Notes: generated by a model not told the origin, from the letters alone. DNA of 64,000 nt from Halomicrobium katesii DSM 19301 (GCF_000379085.1 NZ_KB905378.1:1369978-1433977), one strand, 5' to 3'; shown: positions 53,977 to 63,561, counted from the stretch's first letter. Numbers and translations: made by a program.

Positions 53977-55125
53977 CTACTCCCACCACTCGCTCCTGCG
54001 CTCGCCGTAGTCGGCGTCCCGGAACACCGCGGCGCGCTCGCCGCTTTCCAGCCCGAAGGCCGCTCCCAGCCAGTAGCCGGTGTGCCAGCCGACGGCGTCC
54101 TCGCCGACGGGACCGACGCAGACGACCATCCGGGTGTACAGCTCCGCGCGCTCGTCGGTGTCGAGAGTCCGGACCGAGCGGATGCCGCCCGATCCGTCGG
54201 TGACCGTACAGCCCCGCTCGCTGTCGTTGGTGACGACGACCTCGGCGACCTCCGGCTCGTCGCTCACGACGACGCTGACGTTCGTCGGCACGGTCTCGTC
54301 GGCCCCGTCGTCGTAGTACTCGACGGCGTGGCGGACCTGCTCTCGGACCACCGTCGGGTCCCCGTCGATGGTGTCGGGCTCGACCGCGACGTGGAGGGTG
54401 TCACCGTACCACGGGAACGCCCGGTCGGTGGCGTCGCGGATGTCGCCCTCGTAGCGCTGTGCCATCAGGTCCAGGGGCTCGTCGCTGTGGTTCAGGCCGA
54501 CGAGGTGGCCGAACTCGTGGCGCGTCGTCGCCAAGACCCCCGAGTTCGAGCCCCGGCTCTCGACGGCGGCGACTTCGAGGTCTCTGGCCCTCGTCCCCTC
54601 GTGGAGGTACGCCGCACAGCCCGCGACGTTGGTCTCCCGACCGTCACAGCGATCGATCGACTCCCTGAACTGGACCTCGACGCGCGCGTCGTCGGGGTCC
54701 TCGGCCAGCGCGAAGCGGTACTCGAAGTCGGTGTAGCGCTCGACGTTGGCGTTCCAGTAGTCGATCGTCCGGAGCGTGAGCGCGGTGGTGTTGCGTCCGT
54801 CGTCGGCGCTGTCGTTGATCCGGACCGGAACGACTTCCTGGCCCCACGGGTTGTCCGACGAGAGCGTGTCGTCCGGCGTTTGCGTGGGCGTCTCTGTCGG
54901 CGATGGAGTGGCAGTTGCCGTCGGCGTCGGCGTCGTAGCCGCTGTCGGCGTGGCAGTCGAACGGGGCGTCGGCGTCGCGGTCTGAGTCTCAACGGAGGAC
55001 GGCGTTGCGGTCGGCGTTTCCGTCTCGCTCACCGTCGGCGCGGCGTCCTCCGGGACCAGCAGCCCGCTACAGCCCGCGAGGGTCACGAGGACGACCACGA
55101 CCACGGTGGCAGCTGTACGCGACAT
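53977..55125 (-). CDS. Secreted metzincin-type metalloprotease lipoprotein
   Basis: 382 residues from ATG 55125. The signal ends in lipobox LAGC (residues 15-18), so it is a membrane-anchored lipoprotein. A Thr/Pro/Ser-rich linker (about 30-85) follows. The zinc site is TTRHEFGHLVGLNHSDEPLD, the HExxHxxGxxH pattern of metzincins, with a Met-turn candidate LDLMAQ shortly after. The C-terminal third, VREQVRHAVEYYDDGADETV, is an extra domain with two Cys. Extracellular proteolysis is inferred. Confidence 0.8.
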   Translation of the reverse strand: MSRTAATVVVVVLVTLAGCSGLLVPEDAAPTVSETETPTATPSSVETQTATPTPRSTATPTAATTPTPTATATPSPTETPTQTPDDTLSSDNPWGQEVVPVRINDSADDGRNTTALTLRTIDYWNANVERYTDFEYRFALAEDPDDARVEVQFRESIDRCDGRETNVAGCAAYLHEGTRARDLEVAAVESRGSNSGVLATTRHEFGHLVGLNHSDEPLDLMAQRYEGDIRDATDRAFPWYGDTLHVAVEPDTIDGDPTVVREQVRHAVEYYDDGADETVPTNVSVVVSDEPEVAEVVVTNDSERGCTVTDGSGGIRSVRTLDTDERAELYTRMVVCVGPVGEDAVGWHTGYWLGAAFGLESGERAAVFRDADYGERRSEWWE

Positions 55126-55210
55126 CGTATCCACCACCGTGTCCTGCCGTTGTAAGTCACTCGGCCACTCGCTGCCGGCCATTTATTTCGCCCCGCGACC
55201 AAGGAGCGGT

Positions 55211-56254
55211 ATGTACGAGCGGGTCGCCGACCTGGATCTGACCGTCGACGAGTACGAGCTGGCCGATCGTCGCCGCGACACCTCCAGTGGGTTCACGCGC
55301 CGAACGACGACGGTCGCGCTCCACGGCGACGGCGAGGTCGGGCGCGGGGAGGACGTGACCTACGAGCCCGAGGATCACGACTCCATACACGCGCTCACGG
55401 CCGATCTGGCCGGCGAGTACACGCTGGATTCGTTCTCCGACCGGCTGGACGAGATCGATCTGTGGCCCGAGCCGCCGACGCGAGACGCCGCCCGTCACTA
55501 CCGGCGCTGGGCCTTCGAGAGCGCGGCGCTCGACCTGGCGCTGAAACAGGCCGGCCGGACGCTCGGGGACGCGCTCGATCGGACGTACGATCCCGTCCGG
55601 TTCGTGGTCTCGACGCGCCTGAGCGAGGACGGCGACGGACGGCCGACGACCGATCGCGTCGAGGCGTGGCTCGACATCGACCCCGACATCGAGTTCAAGC
55701 TCGACCCCACGCCCGACTGGGACGCCGCGCTGATCGAGGCGCTCGCGGCGACCGACGCGGTCCGCGTCGTCGACCTGAAGGCCTACTACGAGGGGACCGA
55801 CGTGGACACGCCGGTCGACGCGGAGTTCTATCGGCGCGTCGCCGAGGGGCTGCCCGACGCCGTCGTCGAGGACGCGGCGATCACCGACGAGACGCGATCG
55901 GCGTTCGAGGGCCGCGAGGAGCGGCTGAGCTGGGACTACCCGATCACGGGCATCGCCAGCATCGAGGCGCTGCCCGTCGAACCGTCGTGGCTCAACTGCA
56001 AGCCCTCCCGCTTTGGCACCGTCGAGTCGCTACTGGAGTCGATCGCCTACTGCGAGCAACGCGGCATCCAGCTGTACGGCGGCGGGCAGTTCGAACTCGG
56101 CGTCGGCCGCGGGCAGCTCCAGGCGCTGGCGTCGCTGTGCTACCCCGACGCGCCCAACGACGTGGCCCCGGGCGAGTACAACGCGCCCGAGCCACAGGCG
56201 GGGCTCCCGTCGAGCCCGCTCGAACCGACGGCGCGTCGCGGCTTCGGCTGGTGA
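55211..56254 (+). CDS. Enolase-like protein (haloarchaeal MenC/MLE-related)
   Basis: 347 residues. The layout is that of enolase-superfamily proteins (N-terminal capping region to about 110, then a barrel). SRFGTVESLLESIAYCEQRG and YGGGQFELGVGRGQLQALAS resemble the last barrel strands of o-succinylbenzoate synthase-type proteins. The expected KxK is replaced by FKLDPTPDW, and VVDLKAYYEG and VVEDAAI mark the metal strands, so catalysis may differ or be lost. Divergent from the metzincin gene; both start near 55125-55211. Confidence 0.65.
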   Translation: MYERVADLDLTVDEYELADRRRDTSSGFTRRTTTVALHGDGEVGRGEDVTYEPEDHDSIHALTADLAGEYTLDSFSDRLDEIDLWPEPPTRDAARHYRRWAFESAALDLALKQAGRTLGDALDRTYDPVRFVVSTRLSEDGDGRPTTDRVEAWLDIDPDIEFKLDPTPDWDAALIEALAATDAVRVVDLKAYYEGTDVDTPVDAEFYRRVAEGLPDAVVEDAAITDETRSAFEGREERLSWDYPITGIASIEALPVEPSWLNCKPSRFGTVESLLESIAYCEQRGIQLYGGGQFELGVGRGQLQALASLCYPDAPNDVAPGEYNAPEPQAGLPSSPLEPTARRGFGW

Positions 56255-56321
56255 GGATCGGGCGCGTCGCGGCCGTGTGGCCGCGCTGTCCTCGCCGCCG
56301 CCCTCGCCGACCGCCGGCTCC

Positions 56322-56867
56322 TCACTCCTCGGCCAGGTAGTCGTCCTGGACGGCGACGACCTCGCTCGAATCCGCACACGCGGCGTACCGCTCCAGTGGC
56401 TCCTCGTTGAGTTCGAGGAAGGTGTGGCCCCAGCTGAAGTGTTCGAGCAACCGCTCGGCGTGGTCGCGCTCGCCGAGGATACAGAGCGCCCCGGCGAAGG
56501 CTTCGACCGTGTTGAGCTGGAAGGCGGTGCCGTAGTTGACGGGGTTGCCGGCAACGAGGAAGGGCAGCGACCGGTGGAGCCCTTCGAGGTCGAACGCCTC
56601 CCGCTCGGCGGTCTCCCACGAGCAGTCCAGTGCCACCACTCGGTCGGTGCGAGAGCCGGAGCCCGCCCGATCCGCCGGTGAGAGGGCCTGGTCGGCGAAG
56701 GGGTTCAGCACGATCCCCGGCGGCGTCGACCGGCTCGCGCGGTGCAACTCGGCCTCGTCGAACTGCGCGAGCCGCCGGGCGCTGCACTTGTCGGGATCGT
56801 CGTCGCCCTCGTACCGGACGTGTAGTTCCACGGTCGCTCGTAGGCCGTCAGCCGACATAAGCGCCAC
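56322..56867 (-). CDS. Tsr3-like rRNA aminocarboxypropyltransferase (DUF367)
   Basis: 181 residues from GTG 56867; an ATG three codons on (56858) is the alternative. Conserved DUF367/Tsr3 motifs are [66 protein letters not shown] and [19 protein letters not shown]. Tsr3 adds an acp group from SAM to the hypermodified base of helix 31 of small-subunit rRNA. It shares a short promoter region with the divergent peroxiredoxin gene. Confidence 0.88.
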   Translation of the reverse strand: MALMSADGLRATVELHVRYEGDDDPDKCSARRLAQFDEAELHRASRSTPPGIVLNPFADQALSPADRAGSGSRTDRVVALDCSWETAEREAFDLEGLHRSLPFLVAGNPVNYGTAFQLNTVEAFAGALCILGERDHAERLLEHFSWGHTFLELNEEPLERYAACADSSEVVAVQDDYLAEE

Positions 56868-56887
56868 GAGCTTCGATTTTGGACATA

Positions 56888-56897
56888 CAGTTAAGTA
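56888..56897. promoter_or_regulatory. Shared TATA region of divergent tsr3-like and peroxiredoxin genes
   Basis: The palindromic core ttaa (56891-56894, in cagttaagta) lies about 26 nt from the GTG at 56867 on the minus strand and 28 nt from the GTG at 56921 on the plus strand. One TBP site could serve two leaderless transcripts. Confidence 0.4.
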
Positions 56898-56920
56898 GTC
56901 GAACGAGAAACTCTTCCGCA

Positions 56921-58480
56921 GTGATTTCCGAGGGCGACGAAGCGCCGCGGTTCGAGCTGCCGGCCGTCGTCGACGGCGAGCACCGTCGGGTAGCGCTCGA
57001 CGAGTACCTCGGCGAGGACGTGGTCATTCTCGCGTTCTATCCCGGCGACTTCAACCCGGCCTGTGACGAGGAGTCGGACCTGGACGAACTCGACCTGTTC
57101 ACGATGCAGAAAGACGTGAGCGTGCTGGGGATCAGCGCGGACACGCTGTACAGCCACGCCGCCTTCGCCGAGGCGTACGACCTGCACGTCCCGCTGCTGT
57201 CGGACACGCGCCGCGAGGTCGCCCGAGAGTACGGCGTCACCTTCGAGGACGCCGTCGGCCAGGCCCTGATCGAACGGGCGGTGTTCGTCGTCGACCACGA
57301 CGGCGTCGTCCGGTACGCCTGGTCGACACAGAGTCCGCTGGCCCTACCCGACGTGGACGCCATCAAGGACACGATCGGCGACACCGGCGGTGACGACACC
57401 GCGTTCGCCCGCTATCGCGTCGGCCACGCCCACTACACAGAAGGCCGGCGGGCGTTCACGAGCGCCATGGGGTCCTACCGGGACTCGGAGTGGATGCTCG
57501 CTCAGTCAGACTTCGGGCGGGCACGAGAGACCTTCGAGGAGGCCGCCGACCACTTCGACAGCGCCGTTCGGTTCGTCGACGACGCGGACCTGTCAACGTA
57601 CTACGAGCGCGCCGAGGAGAAGGCGACTTCGCTCTGGCAGGCCGCAGAGTGGCTCTCGGAGTCGGCCAGCGAGTACTCCAGCGGTGCCGGCGCGGCGGGC
57701 CAGCGGCTCCGGGACGACGCCGAGCGACCGCTGGAGACCGCCCGCGACATCGGCGAACCGATCGATCCCGACGACTGGCCGCCGGACCTCGACGCCGACG
57801 ACGCCCAGAGCATCCTCCCGCAGGACGACGACGCCGAGGTCGAGCTGGCGATCGACATCGACGAGGCCGCGACCGGCGGCCCGGAGGCCGACGCGCCGTC
57901 GCTCGACGACACTCCGGCCGGCGAGGGGTCGAGCGACGAGACCGGCGGCGAGGAGGGGATCGACGACGCGGAACTCCAGGCGATCGAGGCGGAGTTGACC
58001 GCCAACCGGCCCGACGACCCGACCGGTGGACAACCGGAAGAGACGCCGACGAGCATGGTCGACGCACCCCCGGACGCCGACGACGGTGACGCCGGGGGCG
58101 ACGACGATCCGGCCGAACTCGAAGCGGACCTGGAGACGGGCCAGTCGGCAGGGGAGGGCTCGCGGGCGGACGGCCCGGACGAGGAGCGAGCGGACTCCAC
58201 GCCAGACACGCCCTCGCTCGACCCGGACGAGGCGGACGTTCCGCCGCCGGGATCGGGCTCGCTGGAACCCGGCGGGGGATCGGGCGACGGGGCCGCGCTC
58301 GACGATGGCGACGAGAGAGCGTCGCTCGACGACGGTTCGGACCAACGGGACCACCTCGACGAGACGGACGAACTCGACGAACCGGACGGGGCCAGCGACG
58401 AGGACATGGCCGCGATCCCGACCGAGGAGGAACTCGCCGAGGACGACGCGGACGACGAAGACGACGGCGAGCGGTACTGA
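56921..58480 (+). CDS. Peroxiredoxin (AhpC/TSA, one-Cys type) with long acidic tail
   Basis: 519 residues from GTG 56921 ([20 protein letters not shown]). Residues 1-155 are a thioredoxin-fold peroxiredoxin: [19 protein letters not shown] holds the peroxidatic Cys, but the usual T-x2-C Thr is N-P-A-C here. A helical tetratricopeptide-like region (about 165-270; [19 protein letters not shown]...[18 protein letters not shown]) follows. Residues 290-519 are an extremely acidic, Asp/Glu/Gly/Ser-rich disordered tail. The fusion is unusual in length and order; the tail probably mediates interactions or solubility. Confidence 0.8.
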   Translation: MISEGDEAPRFELPAVVDGEHRRVALDEYLGEDVVILAFYPGDFNPACDEESDLDELDLFTMQKDVSVLGISADTLYSHAAFAEAYDLHVPLLSDTRREVAREYGVTFEDAVGQALIERAVFVVDHDGVVRYAWSTQSPLALPDVDAIKDTIGDTGGDDTAFARYRVGHAHYTEGRRAFTSAMGSYRDSEWMLAQSDFGRARETFEEAADHFDSAVRFVDDADLSTYYERAEEKATSLWQAAEWLSESASEYSSGAGAAGQRLRDDAERPLETARDIGEPIDPDDWPPDLDADDAQSILPQDDDAEVELAIDIDEAATGGPEADAPSLDDTPAGEGSSDETGGEEGIDDAELQAIEAELTANRPDDPTGGQPEETPTSMVDAPPDADDGDAGGDDDPAELEADLETGQSAGEGSRADGPDEERADSTPDTPSLDPDEADVPPPGSGSLEPGGGSGDGAALDDGDERASLDDGSDQRDHLDETDELDEPDGASDEDMAAIPTEEELAEDDADDEDDGERY

Positions 58481-58605
58481 CGCGACCGATCGTAGTGCTC
58501 TCTCCGCTCGGTCACACACCGGCGTGCGATCGACCGAGCCATCGTCTCCACCCGTCCGACCGCCGGACCACCACTTTCTCGTCGCTGCCGGGTGAGAAGC
58601 CAGTC

Positions 58606-58941
58606 ATGGATCGGGTGGCGACGGCACGCGCGTACTACCGGGCACTGGACGAGCACGACTACGACCTGCTCTCGGACGTGCTCGCGCCGTCGTTCGTCCA
58701 CGAGCGACCGGATCGGACCTTCGAGGGGCGCGAGCGGTTCGTCCGATTCATGCGCGAGGAGCGCCCCCAGACCGACACCAGCCACCCGATCGACGCCGTC
58801 TACACGGGTGCGTCGACCGTCGCGGTCGAAGGACGGCTTCTGAACAGTGACGGAGCGGAGATCACGCAGTTCGTCGACGTGTTCGCGTTCGAGGACGGCG
58901 TGATCGCCCGAATCAGGACTCACACGCCCGCCGAGTCCTGA
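58606..58941 (+). CDS. SnoaL/NTF2-like protein
   Basis: 111 residues. Opening VATARAYYRALDEHDYDLLSDVLAPSFVHERPDRTFEGRE is the helix-strand layout of NTF2-like SnoaL domains, ending FVDVFAFEDGVIARIRTHTP. These cone-shaped domains act as small enzymes or ligand pockets; the ligand is unknown. It stands 125 bp after the peroxiredoxin gene. Confidence 0.8.
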   Translation: MDRVATARAYYRALDEHDYDLLSDVLAPSFVHERPDRTFEGRERFVRFMREERPQTDTSHPIDAVYTGASTVAVEGRLLNSDGAEITQFVDVFAFEDGVIARIRTHTPAES

Positions 58942-59024
58942 TACTGCCGGCTGTACGTCTGTGAAGAATTTCGCGAGCCCGCATCGCGAATCTCTTGAAA
59001 CAGTTACAGCAGGCAGTGTGAGCG

Positions 59025-61175
59025 TCAGAACACGATGCGCTCGAACAGTCGCCGGAGCAGCCCCGGCTGTTCGGACTCGTGTGCGTGGACCGTGATCTCG
59101 GTGCTGTCGGCCGGGCCGTCGGGCCGCCGGTCGAGCAGCGATCCCCGGAGTCGGTGATCGGCTCCCCGGCGGATCCGAATGTCCGGTCTGGTCTGGGCGG
59201 TCTCCGCGCCGGCGTCCGAGACCGGGACCGAGAGCAGGTCCGTCAGCTGTTCTCGGTACGTGACACCGGGGCCGTTCTCGTCGTCCGATTGGGCGGTGAA
59301 CACGACGTGTCCGTCGTTCTCGGCCGCCAGTGCGTCCGTGATCGCGACGGTGTTGGGGTGGAAGGGGCCGCCGTCGTCCTCGACCGCGATGCGCTCCGGT
59401 CGGTCGTATCCCCTGTTGTCCACCAGCAACACGTCACAGGGCGCGTGGTCGACGATCCAGTCGACCGGATCACCGAGCAGGCGCGAGCGGAGCCGTCGGT
59501 GTTCGTGCTCCGCGACGATCGCGTCGACGCCGCGGTGGCGCGCGAAGTTGACGATCGCGTGTTTCGTGTCGTGGCTGACGATCTCGCCAGTGTCGACGGC
59601 CACGTTCAGGTCGTCCGCGAGGTCGTCGGTCTGCTCTTCGAACTGTACGTCTGCCGGCGACTGCGTCTCGGAGGCCGTTTCGAGGTCCATCTGGTCGGGC
59701 ACCTCCTCGAACCAGACGGCGACGACGCGGCCGTCGTGTGGCCGCACGAGGTCGGCGGCGATCCGCAGCAGACCGGCCTCGCGCTCGCGGTCCATCTCTC
59801 GGGTGATCGCGACCAGCACCTCGTAGGGTTTGTTCTCCATCGCGGACTCGGTCTCGTCAATGAGCGCGTCGCCGATCCCCTGCCCGACCGCGTCGGCCGC
59901 GGCACCCTGTCGCTCGACGTTGGGCCGGGCGTAGAGGACGTACCAGAGCACGCTGCCCACGGTGATGACGACGGCCCCGACGATCGCGACCGGTCCCATC
60001 TGGGTGAGCAACACGGTGCCGCTGAGCACGCCAGCGACCTGCATCCAGGGGTACAGCGGCGACTCGAAGCTCGGCTCGTAGTCGCCCTCGCCCTCGCGGA
60101 AGGCCACGATCGCGACGTTGATCAGGACGAACACGAGGATCTGGAACGCGCTCGCCAGCTTCGCGATCTCGAGGACCGGGACAAACGCGATCAGGGCCAG
60201 CAGGACGATCCCGGTCAGCGAGATCGACAGCGACGGCGTCCCAAAGCGCTCGCTGACCTCCGCCAGCGAGGTCGGCACGAGGCCGTCACGGGCCATCGCG
60301 AAGGGGTACCGAGACGACGAGAGGATGCCGGCGTTGGCCGTCGAGATCAGCGCGAGGATCGCCGCCAGCACCACGGCCCAGACTCCCCACTCACCGAGCG
60401 TCGCTGCCGCGGCCTCGGCGACCGGCGTGGCCGAGCCGGCGACCACGCCCGCGTCGGTGACGCCGACGATGATCGCCACGATCAGGACGTACAGCAGCGT
60501 CGTGAACGCCAGCGAACCCAGGATGCCGAGCGGAATGTTTCGGTCCGGGTTCTCGACTTCCTCGGCGACGCTGGCGACCTTCGTGACGCCGGCGTAGGAG
60601 ACGAACACCAGCCCCGTCGCGGCCAGCAGACCGGACAGTCCGTCGGCGTAGAACGGCTGGAAGTTGGCCTGCTGGACGCTCGCCCCGCTGCCGACGACGA
60701 ACCACGACAGCGCCGCCAGCATCACCACGACGATCGCGACCTGCAGGCGGCCGGTCTGTTTCGCTCCCAGGAGGTTCACCAGGATCAGGACTGCCGCGAG
60801 CCCCAGCGCGACGGGCTTGACCGGGAGATCGAACAGGATCAGGAGGTAGGGGACGCCGCCGACCAGCGCGAGCCCGCCCTTGAACGCCAGCGAGAACCAC
60901 GTGCCGACGCCCGCGACCGTCCCGAACAGCGGCCCCATGCCGCGCTCGATGTAGAGGTAGGTCCCGCCGGCCTCGGGCATCGCCGTCGCCATCTCCGACT
61001 TCGACAGCGCCGCCGGCACGACGAGGATCCCCGCGAGCAGGTAGGCGAGCACGACCGAGGGTCCGGCCGTCTTGAGCGCCAGCGCCGGGAGAATGAAGAT
61101 CCCGCTGCCGATCATCGCGCCGACGCTGATCGCCAGGACGGTCGGGAGTCCCAGGTCCCGTTCCAGCTGTTTCAT
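59025..61175 (-). CDS. APC-family amino acid permease fused to UspA-type domains
   Basis: 716 residues. The first 430 form the 12-helix APC permease (LPTVLAISVGAMIGSGIFIL, SYAGVTKVASVAEEVENPDR, STANAGILSSSRYPFAMARD). From about 455 a first Usp domain (EVLVAITREMDRER...VDAIVAEHEHRRLRSRLLGD...CDVLLVDNRG) and a second, more degenerate one follow. Such fusions are typical for haloarchaea; the Usp part binds nucleotides and probably gates or regulates uptake. The Lrp gene upstream on the same strand is the likely regulator. Confidence 0.9.
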   Translation of the reverse strand: MKQLERDLGLPTVLAISVGAMIGSGIFILPALALKTAGPSVVLAYLLAGILVVPAALSKSEMATAMPEAGGTYLYIERGMGPLFGTVAGVGTWFSLAFKGGLALVGGVPYLLILFDLPVKPVALGLAAVLILVNLLGAKQTGRLQVAIVVVMLAALSWFVVGSGASVQQANFQPFYADGLSGLLAATGLVFVSYAGVTKVASVAEEVENPDRNIPLGILGSLAFTTLLYVLIVAIIVGVTDAGVVAGSATPVAEAAAATLGEWGVWAVVLAAILALISTANAGILSSSRYPFAMARDGLVPTSLAEVSERFGTPSLSISLTGIVLLALIAFVPVLEIAKLASAFQILVFVLINVAIVAFREGEGDYEPSFESPLYPWMQVAGVLSGTVLLTQMGPVAIVGAVVITVGSVLWYVLYARPNVERQGAAADAVGQGIGDALIDETESAMENKPYEVLVAITREMDREREAGLLRIAADLVRPHDGRVVAVWFEEVPDQMDLETASETQSPADVQFEEQTDDLADDLNVAVDTGEIVSHDTKHAIVNFARHRGVDAIVAEHEHRRLRSRLLGDPVDWIVDHAPCDVLLVDNRGYDRPERIAVEDDGGPFHPNTVAITDALAAENDGHVVFTAQSDDENGPGVTYREQLTDLLSVPVSDAGAETAQTRPDIRIRRGADHRLRGSLLDRRPDGPADSTEITVHAHESEQPGLLRRLFERIVF

Positions 61176-61471
61176 CTGTCTCGTCGCGTCCCGGCGGTGT
61201 GCGCTCGGTCGGACTCCGCGATGTCGGCCGTCCGGACGCCCGGCGGGGGATCGGTCGCCTCCGCTCGCGCGACGAGTGACCGACCGTCGACGGGGGCCGA
61301 CGGTTCGAGCGCGACTGCTGTGCGAGTGTGACTGGGTGGTGACTGTCGAATCATGTGTTACCGTATCGACACCCTGTCCCTCCGGGTGTCCACGTTACCC
61401 GGCCGTTACAGACGGACGCCAATAAGCTAGCCGATGTAATTGACGATTCGATAGATTTGCTGTATCTATGT

Positions 61472-61951
61472 TTACGACCTGTCCTCACAGTCGGCGTCGA
61501 AGCCGTCGAACGCGTCCACGTGTTCGCTTCGGATGAGGTCCTCGTCGGCGACTTCCAGCCCGAGCTCGTCGAGGTCCCGACCGATGCGGCTGAGATCGTC
61601 GCCGTCCGCCCCGACGACGCTGACGTGGACGTTCTCCTCGCCGGTCATGACCTCCGTCACGCGGACGACGCCCGGCACTTCCAGAGCCGCTTCGGCCAGC
61701 TCCTCTCGCCGGGGGACCGGCGCGGTACAGATGATCAGCGTGTACAGCTGGTAGCCGGCGCTCTCGTACTCCACGTCGGCGTGGTACCCGCTGATGAGGC
61801 CCTGTTGTTCCAGTCGCTGGATCCTGTTTCGGACCGTGCTGGCCGAGACGTCGGCCGCGTCGGCGATCGTTCCGGAAGACGTGTGGCGCGCGTCGGTCTG
61901 TAGTTCGTGGATGATCTTTTTGTCCAGCTCGTCGAGTCCTTCGAGCGTCAT
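61472..61951 (-). CDS. Lrp/AsnC-family transcription regulator (next to APC transporter)
   Basis: 159 residues. HTH: LDELDKKIIHELQTDARHTSSGTIADAADVSAST-type, then RNRIQRLEQQGLISGY; effector domain with ICTAPVPRREELAEAALE and TGEENVHVSVVGADGDD. Paralogue of the regulator at 18950-19420. Upstream of, and parallel to, the amino-acid permease gene (296-bp gap with no gene, 61176-61471). Confidence 0.87.
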   Translation of the reverse strand: MTLEGLDELDKKIIHELQTDARHTSSGTIADAADVSASTVRNRIQRLEQQGLISGYHADVEYESAGYQLYTLIICTAPVPRREELAEAALEVPGVVRVTEVMTGEENVHVSVVGADGDDLSRIGRDLDELGLEVADEDLIRSEHVDAFDGFDADCEDRS

Positions 61952-62095
61952 GCGTTTCGGTCACGGACCGGATACAGATAGGCATTCCCCGTCACAGCGG
62001 CGTCAGCTTCCGATTCCGACTCCCACCCGACGCCGCCAGCGGACTCGCTCGTCGCCGGCCGTCCCCCCCTATCGGACGCTCGGACGACCGCTTCA

Positions 62096-62175
62096 TACGG
62101 AACGTTGTAGGTCTTTACCAGATCGACCGCACGCCGTCGTGCGGTCGACTTGGTAAACGCCTACAACCGTCCGTA
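62096..62175. repeat. PAL80 palindromic element, copy E (80 bp)
   Basis: Direct TCA triplets at 62093-62095 and 62176-62178; the right one is the serS TGA stop codon on the minus strand. Interior in the same direction as copy B. Could form the serS transcript end. Confidence 0.88.
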
Positions 62176-63561
62176 TCAGGCGTCGCCGTCGCCTTCGCCG
62201 ACGGCGCTCTCCCCGACGGGCTCGTGGCCTTCGATGACTTCCTGACCGCCCATGTACGGCCGGAGCGGTTCGGGGACGGTGATCGTGCCGTCGTCGTTCT
62301 GGTAGTACTCCATGATCGCAACCATCACCCGCGGGACGGCGACGCCGCTGCCGTTGAGCGTGTGGAGGTACTCCGCGGACTCGTGGCGCTCGGGCCGGTA
62401 GTGGATGCCCGCGCGGCGGGCCTGGAAGTCCTCGAAGTTCGAGACCGAGGACACCTCCAGCCAGCGCCCGCCCTCCTCGGGGCCGTCGTCCATGTCGTCG
62501 CCGGGTGCCCACACTTCGATGTCGTACTTCTTGGCCTGGGTGAACCCCATGTCGCCGGTACACATGTCCAGCACGCGGTAGGGCAGGTCCAGGCGGTCGA
62601 GCACTTCCTCGGCCTCGGAGAGCAGTCCTTCGAGACGCTCGTAGCTGTTCTCCGGCCGGACGAAGTTCACGAGTTCGACCTTGTTGAACTGGTGGACCCG
62701 GACGTACCCCCGGGTCTCGGTCCCGTGTTCGCCGGCCTCGCGCCGGAAGTTCGGCGAGAACGCCTGGTGTTTGATCGGGAGATCGTCGTCCAGCAGGATC
62801 TCGTCGCGGTACATGTTGGTCACCGGCACCTCCGCGGTCGGGAGCAGCCACAGGTCGTCGTCGTCGTGGTCGTCGTCCTGTCGGGCACCGATGCGGTAGG
62901 CGTCCTCGGCGAACTTCGGCAGCTGGCCGGTCCCACGCATCGACTCGCTGTTGACCGGCAGCGGCGGGAACACGTCGATGTACTCCTGCTCGCGGTGTAC
63001 GTCGAGCATGAACTGGATCAGCGCGTACTCCAGCCGTGCGCCCTCGCCCTTGACGAACTGGAAGCCGCCGCCCGAAACCTTCGCGCCGCGCTCGAAGTCC
63101 AGAATGTCGAGTCGCTCGCCCAGCTCGTAGTGAGGGACCACGTCCTCGGGCAGGGTCCACAGGTCGTCGAACCCCTCGCGGTAGCGCTCGACGTTGTCGT
63201 CCTCGCCCTCGCCGACCGGCACCGACTCGTGAGGGACGTTGGGGATCTCCAGCAGGCGCGCCTCCAGCTTCGCTTCGAGTTCGTCGGCGCGGTCCTCGAC
63301 GCGCTGGAGCTCCGCTTTCAGCTCGCTTGAGCGCTCGATTGCGTCCTGGGCCTTCTCCTCCTCGCCCTCGCGCTTGTACTCGCCGATCTCGCTGGAGACC
63401 TCGTTGCGCTGGTGGCGCAGGTCGTCGCCCTCCGCCTTCAGCTCGCGCCACTCCGCGTCGATCCGCAGGATCTCGTCGAGGTCGACGCCCGTGACGCCCT
63501 TCCGCTCGATGGCCTCTCGGACCATTTCGGCGTTCTCACGGACGAACTGTCTGCTCAACAT
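62176..63561 (-). CDS. serS: Seryl-tRNA synthetase
   Basis: 461 residues from ATG 63561. Class IIa enzyme charging tRNA-Ser. The N-terminal coiled-coil arm spans about 30-105 ([20 protein letters not shown]...[16 protein letters not shown]). Motif 2 lies at [20 protein letters not shown], the serine pocket at [15 protein letters not shown], and motif 3 at [17 protein letters not shown] His/Asp-rich insert ([10 protein letters not shown]) precedes the LPTAE motif, an adaptation seen in halophiles. This is the common, not the methanogen-type, SerRS. Stop codon shared with PAL80 copy E. Confidence 0.96.
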   Translation of the reverse strand: MLSRQFVRENAEMVREAIERKGVTGVDLDEILRIDAEWRELKAEGDDLRHQRNEVSSEIGEYKREGEEEKAQDAIERSSELKAELQRVEDRADELEAKLEARLLEIPNVPHESVPVGEGEDDNVERYREGFDDLWTLPEDVVPHYELGERLDILDFERGAKVSGGGFQFVKGEGARLEYALIQFMLDVHREQEYIDVFPPLPVNSESMRGTGQLPKFAEDAYRIGARQDDDHDDDDLWLLPTAEVPVTNMYRDEILLDDDLPIKHQAFSPNFRREAGEHGTETRGYVRVHQFNKVELVNFVRPENSYERLEGLLSEAEEVLDRLDLPYRVLDMCTGDMGFTQAKKYDIEVWAPGDDMDDGPEEGGRWLEVSSVSNFEDFQARRAGIHYRPERHESAEYLHTLNGSGVAVPRVMVAIMEYYQNDDGTITVPEPLRPYMGGQEVIEGHEPVGESAVGEGDGDA

